Assembly (NCBI RefSeq): GCF_001639145.1
Contig: NZ_LROY01000002.1
Coordinates: 1,086,501 to 1,150,500 of the forward strand
Direction: 5' to 3'
DNA from: Microbulbifer sp. Q7
GTDB lineage: Bacteria > Pseudomonadota > Gammaproteobacteria > Pseudomonadales > Cellvibrionaceae
Length of the DNA: 64,000 nucleotides
The first letter of the stretch is position 1; each line of letters opens with the position of its first letter. This document shows, one piece after another, positions 1 to 10,402 of this stretch. The notes beneath the pieces are model-generated. The model did not search any database. It saw only the letters and a program-made list of their open reading frames with translations, and was not told where the DNA came from. The translations under genes were made by a program, and so were the position numbers.

Positions 1-49
1 ACCACCTGAGTAACGCTCCCTGACGCCGATCAGGAATAAAACAGGAAAT

Positions 50-87
50 AAAAAAGCCCCGCATCCTCACGGATGCGGGGCTTTTTA
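50..87. terminator. Rho-independent terminator after icd
   Basis: A GC-rich stem (AGCCCCGCATCC paired with GGATGCGGGGCT) is flanked by an A run on one side and a T run on the other, so it can work in both directions. It lies 25 bp beyond the icd stop codon and should end the reverse-strand icd transcript. The 49 bp to its left hold no recognisable gene. Confidence 0.9.
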
Positions 88-111
88 GGTTCTTCGCTTG
101 GGATTAAGCGA

Positions 112-1362
112 TCAAGCCATGTGCTTGATGACTTCTTCGCCGAACTCGGAACAGGACTTCAGCTGAGCGCCGTCCATCAGACGCTCGAAGTCGTAGGTGA
201 CGGTTTTGGCTTCGATCGCGCCTTCCATACCCTTCACCACCAGCTCGGCCGCTTCGTTCCAGCCCAGGTGACGCAGCATCATTTCTGCGGACAGAATCAG
301 GGAGCCCGGGTTGACCTTGTCCTGACCCGCGTATTTCGGGGCGGTGCCGTGGGTAGCTTCGAACAGGGCAACGTCGTCAGACAGGTTGGCGCCCGGTGCG
401 ATACCAATACCACCCACCTGTGCCGCCAGTGCGTCGGACAGATAGTCACCGTTCAGGTTCAGGGTGGCGATTACATCGTATTCCGCCGGACGCAGCAGGA
501 TCTGCTGCAGCATCGCGTCGGCGATCACGTCCTTGACCACGATTTCCTTGCCGGTGTTCGGGTTCTTGAAGCTGCACCAGGGGCCGCCATCAATAGGCTG
601 CGCGCCGAATTCTTCGCGGGCCAGCTCGTAGCCCCAGTCAGCGAAGGCGCCTTCTGTGAACTTCATGATGTTGCCTTTGTGCACCAGAGTCAGGGAGTCG
701 CGGTCCTGATCGATGGTGTACTGCAGTGCTTTGCGCACCAGGCGCTTGGTGCCCTCTTCGGAAACCGGCTTAACACCGATACCGACTTCTTGCGGGAAGC
801 GGATTTTCTTAACGCCCATTTCTTCCTGCAGGAATTTGACGACCTTTTTGGCTTCGTCGGTGCCCGCTTTCCACTCGATACCTGCATAGATATCTTCAGA
901 GTTCTCGCGGAAGATCACCATGTCTACCTTGTTCGGCTCTTTTACCGGGGAAGGTACACCGCTGAACCAGCGCACCGGACGCTGACATACGTACAGATCC
1001 AGCTCCTGACGCAGGGCAACGTTCAGGGAGCGGAAACCACCGCCAACCGGGGTGGTCAGCGGGCCTTTGATGCTTACAACGTATTCTTTGATCGCTTCCA
1101 GGGTCTCTGCCGGGAACCAGTCGCCGCTGTAGGTCTCAGCCGCTTTCTCGCCACAGAAGATTTCCATCCAGGCAATCGCCTTCTCGCCGCCGTACGCGTT
1201 GTTCACAGCAGCGTCGATGACTTTGCGCATTACCGGGGTGATATCCACGCCGATGCCGTCACCTTCGATGAACGGAATGATCGGGGTGTTCGGTACGTTC
1301 AGAGAACCATCTGCGTTGACTGTGACTTTTTCGCCGTTGGCCGGCACTTGGATATGACCCAT
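112..1362 (-). CDS. icd: Isocitrate dehydrogenase, NADP-dependent
   Basis: Converts isocitrate to 2-oxoglutarate and CO2 in the TCA cycle, making NADPH; cytosolic homodimer. The 416-residue length matches the E. coli Icd type. The substrate loop [12 protein letters not shown] is at about residues 108-119, with Ser112 at the position of the serine that the AceK kinase/phosphatase modifies in E. coli. [14 protein letters not shown] follows, and APKYAG near residue 340 carries the Lys-Tyr pair typical of NADP specificity. A GGGAGT ribosome site precedes the ATG. The gene is monocistronic, divergent from rluE, and closed by the terminator at 50-87. It competes for isocitrate with the aceA product encoded 14 kb away; aceK is not in this window. 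Confidence 0.97.
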   Translation of the reverse strand: MGHIQVPANGEKVTVNADGSLNVPNTPIIPFIEGDGIGVDITPVMRKVIDAAVNNAYGGEKAIAWMEIFCGEKAAETYSGDWFPAETLEAIKEYVVSIKGPLTTPVGGGFRSLNVALRQELDLYVCQRPVRWFSGVPSPVKEPNKVDMVIFRENSEDIYAGIEWKAGTDEAKKVVKFLQEEMGVKKIRFPQEVGIGVKPVSEEGTKRLVRKALQYTIDQDRDSLTLVHKGNIMKFTEGAFADWGYELAREEFGAQPIDGGPWCSFKNPNTGKEIVVKDVIADAMLQQILLRPAEYDVIATLNLNGDYLSDALAAQVGGIGIAPGANLSDDVALFEATHGTAPKYAGQDKVNPGSLILSAEMMLRHLGWNEAAELVVKGMEGAIEAKTVTYDFERLMDGAQLKSCSEFGEEVIKHMA

Positions 1363-1508
1363 TAAGTTGACTCCCGTAACTCTTTGACTAAACGTCCGGC
1401 TTTATGGTTGGAAAACCGGCATAATGCGCCGAAAACTCCACTGCCGGTCATGGTTGCCACCCGTTGTTTACGCCTTCGTAACCAGGGGGGCGGCTAAAAA
1501 TCGGCGGG

Positions 1509-1537
1509 ATTATATCAGCATCCGCCCAATTTTGTAG
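1509..1537 (-). promoter_or_regulatory. Predicted icd promoter
   Basis: On the reverse strand a perfect TATAAT (plus coordinates 1509-1514) is preceded, after 17 bp, by CTACAA (1532-1537) as a weak -35 element. The predicted 5' leader is about 140 nt long. The -35 element lies inside the palindrome at 1532-1548, so a protein bound there would directly affect polymerase access. Predicted by eye, not mapped. Confidence 0.5.
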
Positions 1538-1548
1538 TTTGATTACAA
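1532..1548. promoter_or_regulatory. HexR-like palindromic operator
   Basis: The sequence is TTGTA, seven bases (gtttgat), then TACAA: a 17-bp palindrome with perfect 5-bp arms. The same design, with the same spacing, recurs at 30327-30343 upstream of ppsA. It matches the operator form known for HexR, an RpiR-family regulator of central carbon metabolism in Gammaproteobacteria. It covers the predicted icd -35 box and sits 34 bp before the rluE start codon. hexR itself is not in the window. Confidence 0.5.
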
Positions 1549-1581
1549 CTAAAGCACGAGGACTTTGCGGCAGCCGTTCCC

Positions 1582-2244
1582 ATGAGCCAATTGATCTTGT
1601 TCAACAAACCCTACGGCGTTCTCTGCCAGTTTACTGATCAGGAGGGGCGCCCCACCCTTGCGGATTACATCAGGAAGCCGGGAATCTACGCGGCTGGCCG
1701 CCTGGATTTCGACTCGGAGGGGCTGCTTCTGCTGACCGATGACGGGCAGCTGCAACACCAGATTGCCCACCCCGCCAACAAACTCCCCAAGGTGTACTGG
1801 GCACAAGTCGAGGGGGAAGTCTCAGAAGAAGCGCTATCTCGGCTGCGGCAGGGGGTGGAACTGAAAGATGGCCGCACCGCCCCGGCCCGTGCCCGCAGCC
1901 TCGAAGCGCCCGAGCTTTGGCCGCGAGTACCCCCCATCCGGGAGCGGAAGTCGATCCCTACCAGCTGGATCGAGCTCACCATCACCGAGGGCCGCAACCG
2001 GCAGGTAAGGCGCATGACCGCCGCCGTGGGCCACCCAACCCTCCGCCTTGTGCGCCGAGCCATCGGTAACTGGACGCTCGATGGTATTGCGCCCGGGGAG
2101 CACCGCTCCGAGGAGGTGTTCCTGCCGCGAAGTACGCCCGCAAAACAAAAGCCACGTAGTGCCCGCGGCCATCACCCAGACAGAAAGTCCGCGGCGGGCG
2201 CCAGGCGAGCGCGCAAGACACCCCCTCGAGGACCAAGGCGCTGA
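1582..2244 (+). CDS. rluE: 23S rRNA pseudouridine synthase, RluE type
   Basis: Small RsuA/RluE-type pseudouridine synthase; the RluE group modifies U2457 of 23S rRNA. The protein begins directly with the catalytic domain (MSQLILFNKPYGVLCQFT) and lacks an N-terminal S4 domain, as RluE does. The catalytic motif GRLDFDSEGLLLLT is at about residues 39-52, where the Asp of GRLD is the nucleophile, and the EGRNRQVRRM motif is near residues 136-145. The last 35 residues form an Arg/Lys/Pro-rich tail that is probably disordered and may contact RNA. The gene is divergent from icd. Assignment to RluE rather than RluB or RsuA rests on the missing S4 domain and overall similarity. Confidence 0.9.
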   Translation: MSQLILFNKPYGVLCQFTDQEGRPTLADYIRKPGIYAAGRLDFDSEGLLLLTDDGQLQHQIAHPANKLPKVYWAQVEGEVSEEALSRLRQGVELKDGRTAPARARSLEAPELWPRVPPIRERKSIPTSWIELTITEGRNRQVRRMTAAVGHPTLRLVRRAIGNWTLDGIAPGEHRSEEVFLPRSTPAKQKPRSARGHHPDRKSAAGARRARKTPPRGPRR

Positions 2245-2375
2245 CTTGCCGCCCCCAAACTTTCGGCCCGCGCAAGACCCGCCGGGGTTCACGGGGAGGA
2301 AAGCTCGGCACAACACAGCTAGTCTGAAAGTCAGGCTGGCGGCGAAATCCGCCAGCGACCGAATGCGATCGAAAT

Positions 2376-2426
2376 CCCGGGTAAAAACCCGGGGAATTGG
2401 TCAGCAACACGAATCGCGGGTAAAAT
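2376..2426 (+). promoter_or_regulatory. Hairpin and predicted mnmA promoter
   Basis: A short hairpin (CCCGGGT, loop AAAA, ACCCGGG at 2376-2393) has no T run and may mark the end of the rluE transcript. Just beyond it, TTGGTC (2397-2402) and TAAAAT (2421-2426), 18 bp apart, form a plausible sigma-70 promoter for mnmA-hflD. Confidence 0.4.
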
Positions 2427-2516
2427 GCGCCCCCATTTTCCCGCCCCCGGGCGGAACTGCGGCGCGACCAGGGGTTGAAAACCTGCGGACGCCCCTCACT
2501 CTACAACCGGTATTTC

Positions 2517-3734
2517 ATGTCAGCTTCGGATTTGCCTGTGTCCCCAACGCCCAACGATGCCAGTCGCTCTGCGGCCGCGCCCACCCGTGTCATTGTCGGC
2601 ATGTCTGGCGGCGTCGACTCCTCGGTCGCAGCCCACCTGTTAATTCAGCAGGGGTATCAGGTCGAAGGCCTGTTCATGAAGAACTGGGACGAAGACGATG
2701 GCACCGAGTATTGCACCGCGAAACAGGACCTCGCGGACGCGGAGTCCGTGTGCCAGCGTTTGGGCATCAAGCTCCACACCGCCAATTTTGCCGCGGAATA
2801 CTGGGATAATGTGTTCGAATACTTCCTTGCCGAGTACAAGGCTGGCCGCACCCCGAACCCCGATATTCTGTGCAACCGCGAAATCAAGTTCAAAGTGTTC
2901 CTCGAGTACGCGGAAATGCTGGGTGCCGACGCCATCGCCACCGGCCACTATGCGCGGCGCTGTGACAAAGACCGCCGCACGTACCTGCTGAAAGGCCTCG
3001 ACGGCAACAAGGACCAAAGCTATTTCCTGCACGCCGTCGGCGAAGCGGAATTTGCCCGCTCACTATTTCCGCTGGGCGAGCTGGAGAAACCCGAGGTACG
3101 CCGCATCGCCGAAGAAAACGGGTTTATTACCTCCGGCAAGAAAGACAGTACCGGCATCTGCTTTATTGGCGAGCGACGTTTCAAGGACTTTCTTGAGCAG
3201 TATTTGCCCGCGCAACCAGGCGACATGCAAACGCCCGACGGAGAAGTGATGGGGCAGCACAGCGGCCTCATGTACCACACCATCGGCCAGCGTCAGGGAC
3301 TCGGTATCGGCGGTGTAAAAGGTGCCGGCGACCAGCCCTGGTATGTGGTGGGCAAGGACCTGGCGCGTAACGTATTACTTGTGGCCCAGGGCAAGCACCA
3401 CCCCCTGCTCTACTCCACCGGTTTAACAGCCACCCAGGCGCACTGGATCAATGGTGCCCCGCCGGCGACGCACTTCCGCGCGGCAGCCAAGACGCGCTAT
3501 CGCCAGGCGGATCAGGCCTGTGAAATCACCGTTGGCGACGGCGGAGAGCTGACCATCGCCTTCGCCGAGCCACAGCGCGCGGTTACCCCCGGACAGTCCG
3601 TCGTGATCTATCAGGGCGATGTATGCCTGGGCGGTGCAGTCATTGACGCGGCCACCGGTGTGGGCGAAGTCGACCCGGATAACTATCTCAAGCACAGCGC
3701 CAACAAGCACAGCGCCAAAGGGAGTCACTCTTGA
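2517..3734 (+). CDS. mnmA: tRNA-specific 2-thiouridylase MnmA
   Basis: Transfers sulfur to C2 of wobble uridine 34 in tRNA-Lys, -Glu and -Gln, after adenylating the base; cytosolic. The PP-loop GMSGGVDSS is at residues 28-36 when counted from the ATG at 2517. The two catalytic cysteines are visible: Cys119 in [12 protein letters not shown] and Cys215 in [12 protein letters not shown]. The length of 405 residues is slightly above the usual 360-370 because of a Ser/Pro/Ala-rich N-terminus and a C-terminal [10 protein letters not shown] tail encoded by a 15-bp direct repeat. An in-frame TTG at 2475 would add 14 residues; the ATG is preferred although neither has a strong ribosome site. The stop overlaps the hflD start, so the two are translationally coupled. 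Confidence 0.97.
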   Translation: MSASDLPVSPTPNDASRSAAAPTRVIVGMSGGVDSSVAAHLLIQQGYQVEGLFMKNWDEDDGTEYCTAKQDLADAESVCQRLGIKLHTANFAAEYWDNVFEYFLAEYKAGRTPNPDILCNREIKFKVFLEYAEMLGADAIATGHYARRCDKDRRTYLLKGLDGNKDQSYFLHAVGEAEFARSLFPLGELEKPEVRRIAEENGFITSGKKDSTGICFIGERRFKDFLEQYLPAQPGDMQTPDGEVMGQHSGLMYHTIGQRQGLGIGGVKGAGDQPWYVVGKDLARNVLLVAQGKHHPLLYSTGLTATQAHWINGAPPATHFRAAAKTRYRQADQACEITVGDGGELTIAFAEPQRAVTPGQSVVIYQGDVCLGGAVIDAATGVGEVDPDNYLKHSANKHSAKGSHS

Positions 3735-4366
3735 GCAATTGGCGAGATCAGGCCCTGGCACTCGCCGGGGTTTTTCAGGCCGCGATTCTGGTGGAAAGAC
3801 TGGCCAAGACCGGCACCGCTCCAGCGGAACAGCTGGAGACTGCGGTCTACAGTCTGTTCCAGCAAAACCCGGAGACCACTGAAGACGTGTTCGGCGGCGT
3901 GGAGAAACTGCTGCCCGGCCTGCGCGCCGCGCGCCAACTGATTGCCACCCGCAACCACCCGGAATACACCGACTGTCTGCGCTATGTGCTCTCCATTCTT
4001 TACCTCCAGCGCCAACTGGCGAAGAAGCCGGATCTGCTGTCGATCATCGGTAACCGCCTGGAAAAAGCGCAACTGCAAACCGATCACTTCGGTGTCGGCC
4101 ACGAAAATGTGTACGCCAATCTGGCGAGCATCTACAGCGATACCCTGAGTACCTTCCGCTTCCGCATACAGGTACTTGGCGACTTCAATTATCTGCAGCA
4201 GCAGCGCATCGCCAACCAGATTCGCAGCATGCTGTTCGCGGGCGTCCGCTCCGCCATGCTTTGGCGGCAACTGGGCGGGCGCCGACTGCACCTGCTGTTT
4301 CACCGCAAGAAACTGATTGCGGCCTTGGATGCTTTGATATCCAAGTACGAATCACTGGAACACTGA
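3731..4366 (+). CDS. hflD: High-frequency lysogenization protein HflD homologue
   Basis: Small all-helical HflD-family protein (211 residues; E. coli 213). In E. coli it associates peripherally with the inner membrane and binds phage lambda CII; its own cellular role is unclear. The whole sequence fits the family, starting [18 protein letters not shown] and including the central [20 protein letters not shown] stretch. Translation starts with TTG overlapping the mnmA TGA (TTGA), which indicates coupling. The mnmA-hflD-purB order is the conserved gammaproteobacterial arrangement and supports the call. Confidence 0.93.
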   Translation: MSNWRDQALALAGVFQAAILVERLAKTGTAPAEQLETAVYSLFQQNPETTEDVFGGVEKLLPGLRAARQLIATRNHPEYTDCLRYVLSILYLQRQLAKKPDLLSIIGNRLEKAQLQTDHFGVGHENVYANLASIYSDTLSTFRFRIQVLGDFNYLQQQRIANQIRSMLFAGVRSAMLWRQLGGRRLHLLFHRKKLIAALDALISKYESLEH

Positions 4367-4377
4367 CTGATTTCTAA

Positions 4378-5808
<1,431 letters not shown>

Positions 5809-5845
5809 GCGCGTCCCACTACACAATACACCGGGAGAATTCGCC

Positions 5846-7054
5846 ATGACCGAGCCGGGCCAACACCACACGGTTGAACCTTTGACCCACCTCGGCGATA
5901 TCCCGGTGGAAACCTTCTTGCGGGACTACTGGCAGAAAAAGCCGTTGCTGATTCGCAACGCGTTTCCAGAGTTTGAAACACCCATTACCGGCGAAGAGCT
6001 CGCTGGCATGGCGTTGGAAGAGCAGATTGAATCCCGCCTGATCGAAGAAAATGGTATCGAAGGCCCCTGGCAATTGCGCACGGGCCCCTTTACCGAGGAA
6101 GACTTCTTCTCGCTACCAAACAGCCACTGGACCTTGCTGGTGCAGGCAGTGGATCAGTGGATCCCCGAGGTGGCCGCTCTCAAGGAGCGCTTCCGCTTTC
6201 TCCCTGACTGGCGGCTCGACGACATCATGATCAGCTACGCCGCTGATCAGGGCAGCGTCGGACCCCACTACGATTTTTACGATGTATTTCTGCTGCAGGC
6301 AGAGGGCAAGCGTCGCTGGCACCTGGGGGCCAAGGCGGATGCCAGCAATCCGCGTGTTGAGGGTACCCCGCTCAATATCCTGAAGGAATTTGAAGCACAG
6401 GCCAGCTGGCTGCTAGAGCCGGGCGACATGCTGTACCTGCCCCCGCAATACAGCCACTGGGGCATTGCCGAAGGCGGCTGTACCACGATTTCGATCGGGT
6501 TCCGTGCACCGTCGGCCAGCACCATGCTGGAAGACCTGGCGGCGGAACTGGCCGCGGGCCTGCCGGACCACTATCGCTACACCGATCCTGACCTTGCGCT
6601 GCCGGCAAACCCTTCTGAGATTGATGCCGCTACCGTCGCCCGGGTGCAGCGGCATCTGGCCGACTGGCTACAGCAGCCGCAGAACATCGCCCAGTGGTTC
6701 GGGGCCATCATGACCGAGGCAAAATATCCCGATACGGTGGCACTGGACGCGGGCAGCGCCGACGACTGGCGTGAGCAACTGGCCGCCGGCGGCAGCCTGA
6801 TTTTGAATCCGGGTTCCCGCTGCGCTTTCGCCAGGGAACCGGCCAGCCTGTTCGTCGATGGCGAATCCTTCCCCGCGCCACTGCTGTTTGCCGAAGGTTT
6901 TTGTCAAAGCCGAACCCTGGATCAACACGACATCGACGCCTACCCGGAGCTCGCCGCGTCCGGTGGATTACTCGACCTGCTGGTATCCCAGGGCAGCCTC
7001 ATTTACCCTGAGGCCCTGACTGATTACGATCAGGAAGACGATCAGGACGAATAA
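5846..7054 (+). CDS. roxA: Ribosomal protein uL16 arginine hydroxylase (YcfD/RoxA)
   Basis: A 2-oxoglutarate/Fe(II)-dependent JmjC-type oxygenase; the family hydroxylates an arginine of ribosomal protein L16. The cupin fold shows the iron ligands HYD (near residue 141) and a later His in QYSHWGIAEGG (near residue 203). The C-terminal half is the winged-helix region typical of YcfD. The ATG at 5846 is chosen because GGGAG lies just upstream; an in-frame upstream codon at 5774 would overlap the end of purB. The 402-residue length is close to the family. It follows purB by 37 bp, as ycfD follows purB in several gammaproteobacteria. Confidence 0.88.
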   Translation: MTEPGQHHTVEPLTHLGDIPVETFLRDYWQKKPLLIRNAFPEFETPITGEELAGMALEEQIESRLIEENGIEGPWQLRTGPFTEEDFFSLPNSHWTLLVQAVDQWIPEVAALKERFRFLPDWRLDDIMISYAADQGSVGPHYDFYDVFLLQAEGKRRWHLGAKADASNPRVEGTPLNILKEFEAQASWLLEPGDMLYLPPQYSHWGIAEGGCTTISIGFRAPSASTMLEDLAAELAAGLPDHYRYTDPDLALPANPSEIDAATVARVQRHLADWLQQPQNIAQWFGAIMTEAKYPDTVALDAGSADDWREQLAAGGSLILNPGSRCAFAREPASLFVDGESFPAPLLFAEGFCQSRTLDQHDIDAYPELAASGGLLDLLVSQGSLIYPEALTDYDQEDDQDE

Positions 7055-7072
7055 TAGGTAGGAGCGCGGTTC

Positions 7073-7534
7073 ATGAGTCTGTTTGTACGTCTTGCCGACT
7101 GGCAGAGTGACCGGGATGCCATTCGCAGCGTCCGTCAGAAGGTATTCGTTGAAGAGCAACAGGTTCCACCCGAGCTGGAGTGGGATGAATTTGAAGAAAG
7201 TGCCCAGCACTTCCTCATCTACCATGACAACAAGCCTATCGGTACCGGTCGCCTCACCGGTGGCGGAAAGATCGGGCGCATGGCCATTCTGAAAGAGGCG
7301 CGAGGACTGGGAGCCGGCCTGGAACTGCTGCAACGAATCTGTAAATTCGCGCGTGTCTCCGGCCAGAAGAACGTCTACCTTAACGCCCAGGTACAAGCCG
7401 TCCCCTTTTATGAAAAAGCGGGGTTCGCCAAGTCTGGCGACGAGTTTATGGAAGCGGGTATTCCCCATGTGCGGATGGACCTGACCCTGAGCGACAAAGA
7501 GCCCAGTGAAAATGCCGACGACTGCGAGCGGTAA
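7073..7534 (+). CDS. GNAT-family N-acetyltransferase (ElaA/YjcF-like)
   Basis: Small acetyl-CoA-dependent N-acetyltransferase of 153 residues. The N-terminal VRQKVFVEEQQVPPELEWDEFE segment is characteristic of the ElaA/YjcF-like branch. The acetyl-CoA binding region is visible as IGRMAILKEARGLGAGLELLQ (about residues 70-90), and the GNAT beta-bulge as YLNAQVQAVPFYEKAGF. The substrate is unknown. The start follows a GTAGGAGCG ribosome site, 18 bp after roxA. The end overlaps the next gene by 29 bp, so the two are probably co-translated. Confidence 0.85.
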   Translation: MSLFVRLADWQSDRDAIRSVRQKVFVEEQQVPPELEWDEFEESAQHFLIYHDNKPIGTGRLTGGGKIGRMAILKEARGLGAGLELLQRICKFARVSGQKNVYLNAQVQAVPFYEKAGFAKSGDEFMEAGIPHVRMDLTLSDKEPSENADDCER

Positions 7535-8027
7535 GCGACCCGTGCCGGGCGCCACGGGCACCCCACTTGCGGATATCGACAGCTTTCGCGATGCGCTGGT
7601 GCAGTTGATCGACAGCACCCGCCGCCACCTGCACATCTACTCTCAACATCTCCCGCACGCCCTCTACGGTGAGCCCGCAATCGTGCAGAAACTCTCGGAT
7701 TTCGCGCGGAGCAGCCGTTATGCGCGTGTGCAGATACTGATTACCGACAGCGAACCAGTATTGCGTCGCCCCCACCCGCTGCTGCCGGTGCTGCAACGGC
7801 TGGGTAGCCGGATTGCACTCAAGAAAATTCAGCCCTCCACCGAGCCCTCCGACTGGGAATTCGCACTGGGCGACACCACGCAGGCATTGCTGCGTGCCGA
7901 TCACGACAAATGGCAGGGCCACTACCATTCCGACAACCCGGTGCGGGTACGGCAGCTTCAGGAAGTATTTGCACAAGCCTGGCTGCACGCGCGCCCGGAC
8001 CCTGAATTAAGGCAATTCGTGCTTTAG
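7506..8027 (+). CDS. PLD-like small protein (DUF7931-type)
   Basis: A 173-residue protein of unknown activity. The N-terminal third (DSFRDALVQLIDSTRRHLHIYSQ) and the VQILITDSEPVL strand look like half of a phospholipase D-like fold, but no HxKxxxxD catalytic motif is present, so an enzymatic role is doubtful. Similar proteins sit directly downstream of a GNAT enzyme in pseudomonads and relatives and are sometimes mislabelled as acetyltransferases. The GTG start at 7506, or the ATG at 7512, lies inside the preceding gene, which points to translational coupling and shared function. Confidence 0.65.
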   Translation: MKMPTTASGKRPVPGATGTPLADIDSFRDALVQLIDSTRRHLHIYSQHLPHALYGEPAIVQKLSDFARSSRYARVQILITDSEPVLRRPHPLLPVLQRLGSRIALKKIQPSTEPSDWEFALGDTTQALLRADHDKWQGHYHSDNPVRVRQLQEVFAQAWLHARPDPELRQFVL

Positions 8028-8062
8028 CGGGTTCACGGCGTTTGCCTACCAGCAATCTTCTG

Positions 8063-10402
8063 TTACACGATTCGTTGCAGTGCCGAGCTTGGCTCCAGGC
8101 GGATGGCGATATATTTTGACGTCGGTGTAAAACTCCCGACCCCGTAGCTCTCCAAGGGTACCAACGGATTGGCTTCGGGGTAGTAAGCCGCGGCCTGCCC
8201 TTTCGGTATATCAAACGCGATCAGGGTAAAGCCCACCACTCGGCGCTCGACCTCGTCGCTCCACAGGGAAACAATATCCACTCGATCGCGGTCGGCAAAA
8301 CCCAGCCGGTGAATATCTTCCAGGTGGGCAAATAGCACCTGCCGCCCGCCTTTCACACCACGGTAGCGGTCGTCCAGCCCGTACACCGTCGTGTTGTACT
8401 GATCGTGAGACCGCAGCGTCTGCAGCACGAGATCGGCTTTGCGTGCACCCTTCCTGCCAATTTTTTCCAGTACCTCCGGGGGCAACGGCGCTGGCAGGCT
8501 GTGACTGATGAAATTGGCCTTGCCGTTATCGGTATGCCATCGGCGCTGTGCCGCCGGATTCTGTAAATAGAACCCGCCCGGCTGCTGCAATTTTTGTTCG
8601 AAGTTTTCAAAGCCGGGGATCACATCCCCGATGAGTGTCCGGATCCGGCGGTAATCCTCTGTGAGCGTGCACCAGGGTACAGGGGTATCGCCCAGTGTCG
8701 CCTGGGCAATGCCTGCAACAACGGCAGGTTCCGAGCGCATCTCCCGTGACAGTGGCTTCAGCTGTCCATAGGAGGCATGAACCATGCTGAAGGAGTCCTC
8801 CACAGTAACGGCCTGTGGCCCCGCCGATTGTACATCCATGTCGGAGCGGCCGAGGCAGGGCAGAATCAGGGCGCTCTTACCCGTGGCCAAGTGGCTGCGG
8901 TTCAGTTTGGTGCTGATCTGAACCGTCAGCTCACAGTTACGTAACGCCCTGTGGGTACGCTTGGTGTCCGGAGTCGCCTGTGCGAAGTTACCGCCGAGGC
9001 CGATAAACACCTTGATGTTGCCAGCCGCCATGGCTTCTATGGTTTGCACCACGTTATAGCCCGGCTTTCGAGGCAACGAAAAACCAAAGCGGGCCTCGAG
9101 GGCATCGAGTAGCTGCGGTGATGGGCTGTCATCGATCCCCATAGTGCGGTCGCCCTGCACATTACTGTGCCCGCGCACCGGACACAGCCCTGCCCCCGGT
9201 CGGCCGATCTGGCCGCGCATGAGTTGCAGGTTGGTGATCTCCTGAATGGTTGCCACTGAATGACGATGCTGGGTGATCCCCATGGCCCAGCAAATAATGG
9301 TCGCGTTACTGCGGCAGAAAATATGCGCGGCCCGCTCCAGCTCGTCTTTTCCCAGACCGCTGAACGCGCTGATCTCCGCCCAGGTGGTGGCATCGACCGT
9401 TGCGCGATAATCGTTGAAGCCCGCGCAATGCTCGGCGATGAATGCCCGATCAAGGGGGCCATCGTCTCCTCTTCCGCGGTCTTCAGCCTCCGCCTGCCAG
9501 CGCAGCAGAAACTTGGCGATCCCACGTATAGCGGCCATGTCACCGCCCAGAGCCGGCCGCAAATAGGCCGTGTTCATGGGAGATTCACCGCCGGTCAACA
9601 TCTGCACCGGATCCTGCGGCGCCTGAAAACGCTCGAGGCCTCGCTCCCGCAGAGGGTTCAGCACTACCACCTGCGCCCCTCGGGCAACCGCCTCACTCAA
9701 CGGCTCGAGCATTCTCGGGTGATTGGTGCCCGGATTCTGACCAATGACAAAAATGGCTTCCGCTTTGGCGAAGTCCTCGTAAGTAACGGTGCCTTTGCCG
9801 GTACCGATACTTTGCTTGAGGGCGACGCCACTGGCCTCGTGGCACATATTCGAGCAGTCCGGCAGGTTGTTGGTGCCGAACGCGCGCGCAAAAAGCTGGT
9901 ACAGGAAGGCCGCCTCATTACTGGCCCGCCCGGAAGTATAAAACGCGGCCTGATCCGGGGAATCCAGCGATTTCAGGTGCCGGGCGATCAGGGCAAAGGC
10001 CTCATCCCAGGATATGGGCTGATAATGGTCGCTGGTACCGTCAAAAAACATGGGCTCGACCGTGCGCCCCTGATACTCGAGCCAGTAATCGTCATGGGTA
10101 GTCAGGTCATCAAGTGTATGACGGGCAAAAAACGCGCGATCCACGCCTCTTCCCGAGGCCTCCCAGTTCACCGCCTTGGCGCCGTTTTCACAAAATCTAA
10201 TACGGCCTTCTTGCGGCGCCTCACCCCAGGCACAACCGGGACAGTCAAACCCGCCGTGCTGATTGGTCTGCAACATCGCACACAGGTTTTTGAACGGCTG
10301 GCGGCTGTCGAGCCAGGCGTGTGCAACACTGCGCAGTGCGCCCCACCCCGCCGCAGGCCGCTGGTAGGGACGGAAACGAAAGCGGTCTACAGGCGTTTTC
10401 AT
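8063..10402 (-). CDS. FdhF/YdeP-family molybdopterin oxidoreductase
   Basis: Large molybdenum-bis(MGD) enzyme (779 residues) of the YdeP branch of the formate dehydrogenase/DMSO reductase superfamily. CPGC at residues 54-57 and SNMCHEASG at 184-192 are typical of this branch. The N-terminal Cys-x2-Cys-x3-Cys iron-sulfur motif of true FdhF is not complete. The C-terminal half has the molydopterin dinucleotide-binding domain (LRSHDQYNTTVYGLDDRYRGVKGG). No twin-arginine signal or membrane segment is seen, so it is probably cytoplasmic. Substrate and electron partner are unknown; YdeP is linked to acid resistance in E. coli. Its ATG overlaps the fdhD stop (ATGA), and FdhD is the sulfurtransferase needed for this enzyme class. 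No diaphorase or cytochrome subunit lies nearby. Confidence 0.88.
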   Translation of the reverse strand: MKTPVDRFRFRPYQRPAAGWGALRSVAHAWLDSRQPFKNLCAMLQTNQHGGFDCPGCAWGEAPQEGRIRFCENGAKAVNWEASGRGVDRAFFARHTLDDLTTHDDYWLEYQGRTVEPMFFDGTSDHYQPISWDEAFALIARHLKSLDSPDQAAFYTSGRASNEAAFLYQLFARAFGTNNLPDCSNMCHEASGVALKQSIGTGKGTVTYEDFAKAEAIFVIGQNPGTNHPRMLEPLSEAVARGAQVVVLNPLRERGLERFQAPQDPVQMLTGGESPMNTAYLRPALGGDMAAIRGIAKFLLRWQAEAEDRGRGDDGPLDRAFIAEHCAGFNDYRATVDATTWAEISAFSGLGKDELERAAHIFCRSNATIICWAMGITQHRHSVATIQEITNLQLMRGQIGRPGAGLCPVRGHSNVQGDRTMGIDDSPSPQLLDALEARFGFSLPRKPGYNVVQTIEAMAAGNIKVFIGLGGNFAQATPDTKRTHRALRNCELTVQISTKLNRSHLATGKSALILPCLGRSDMDVQSAGPQAVTVEDSFSMVHASYGQLKPLSREMRSEPAVVAGIAQATLGDTPVPWCTLTEDYRRIRTLIGDVIPGFENFEQKLQQPGGFYLQNPAAQRRWHTDNGKANFISHSLPAPLPPEVLEKIGRKGARKADLVLQTLRSHDQYNTTVYGLDDRYRGVKGGRQVLFAHLEDIHRLGFADRDRVDIVSLWSDEVERRVVGFTLIAFDIPKGQAAAYYPEANPLVPLESYGVGSFTPTSKYIAIRLEPSSALQRIV

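Noticed and set aside
73..1365. A 430-codon open frame on the forward strand across icd
   Set aside because: It is the antisense shadow of icd. The reverse-strand protein is a full-length known enzyme, and the forward translation has no domain. High GC produces such long frames.
3689..3720. 15-bp direct repeat in the mnmA 3' end
   Set aside because: It lies in the coding region and just encodes a doubled [10 protein letters not shown] tail; two copies only.
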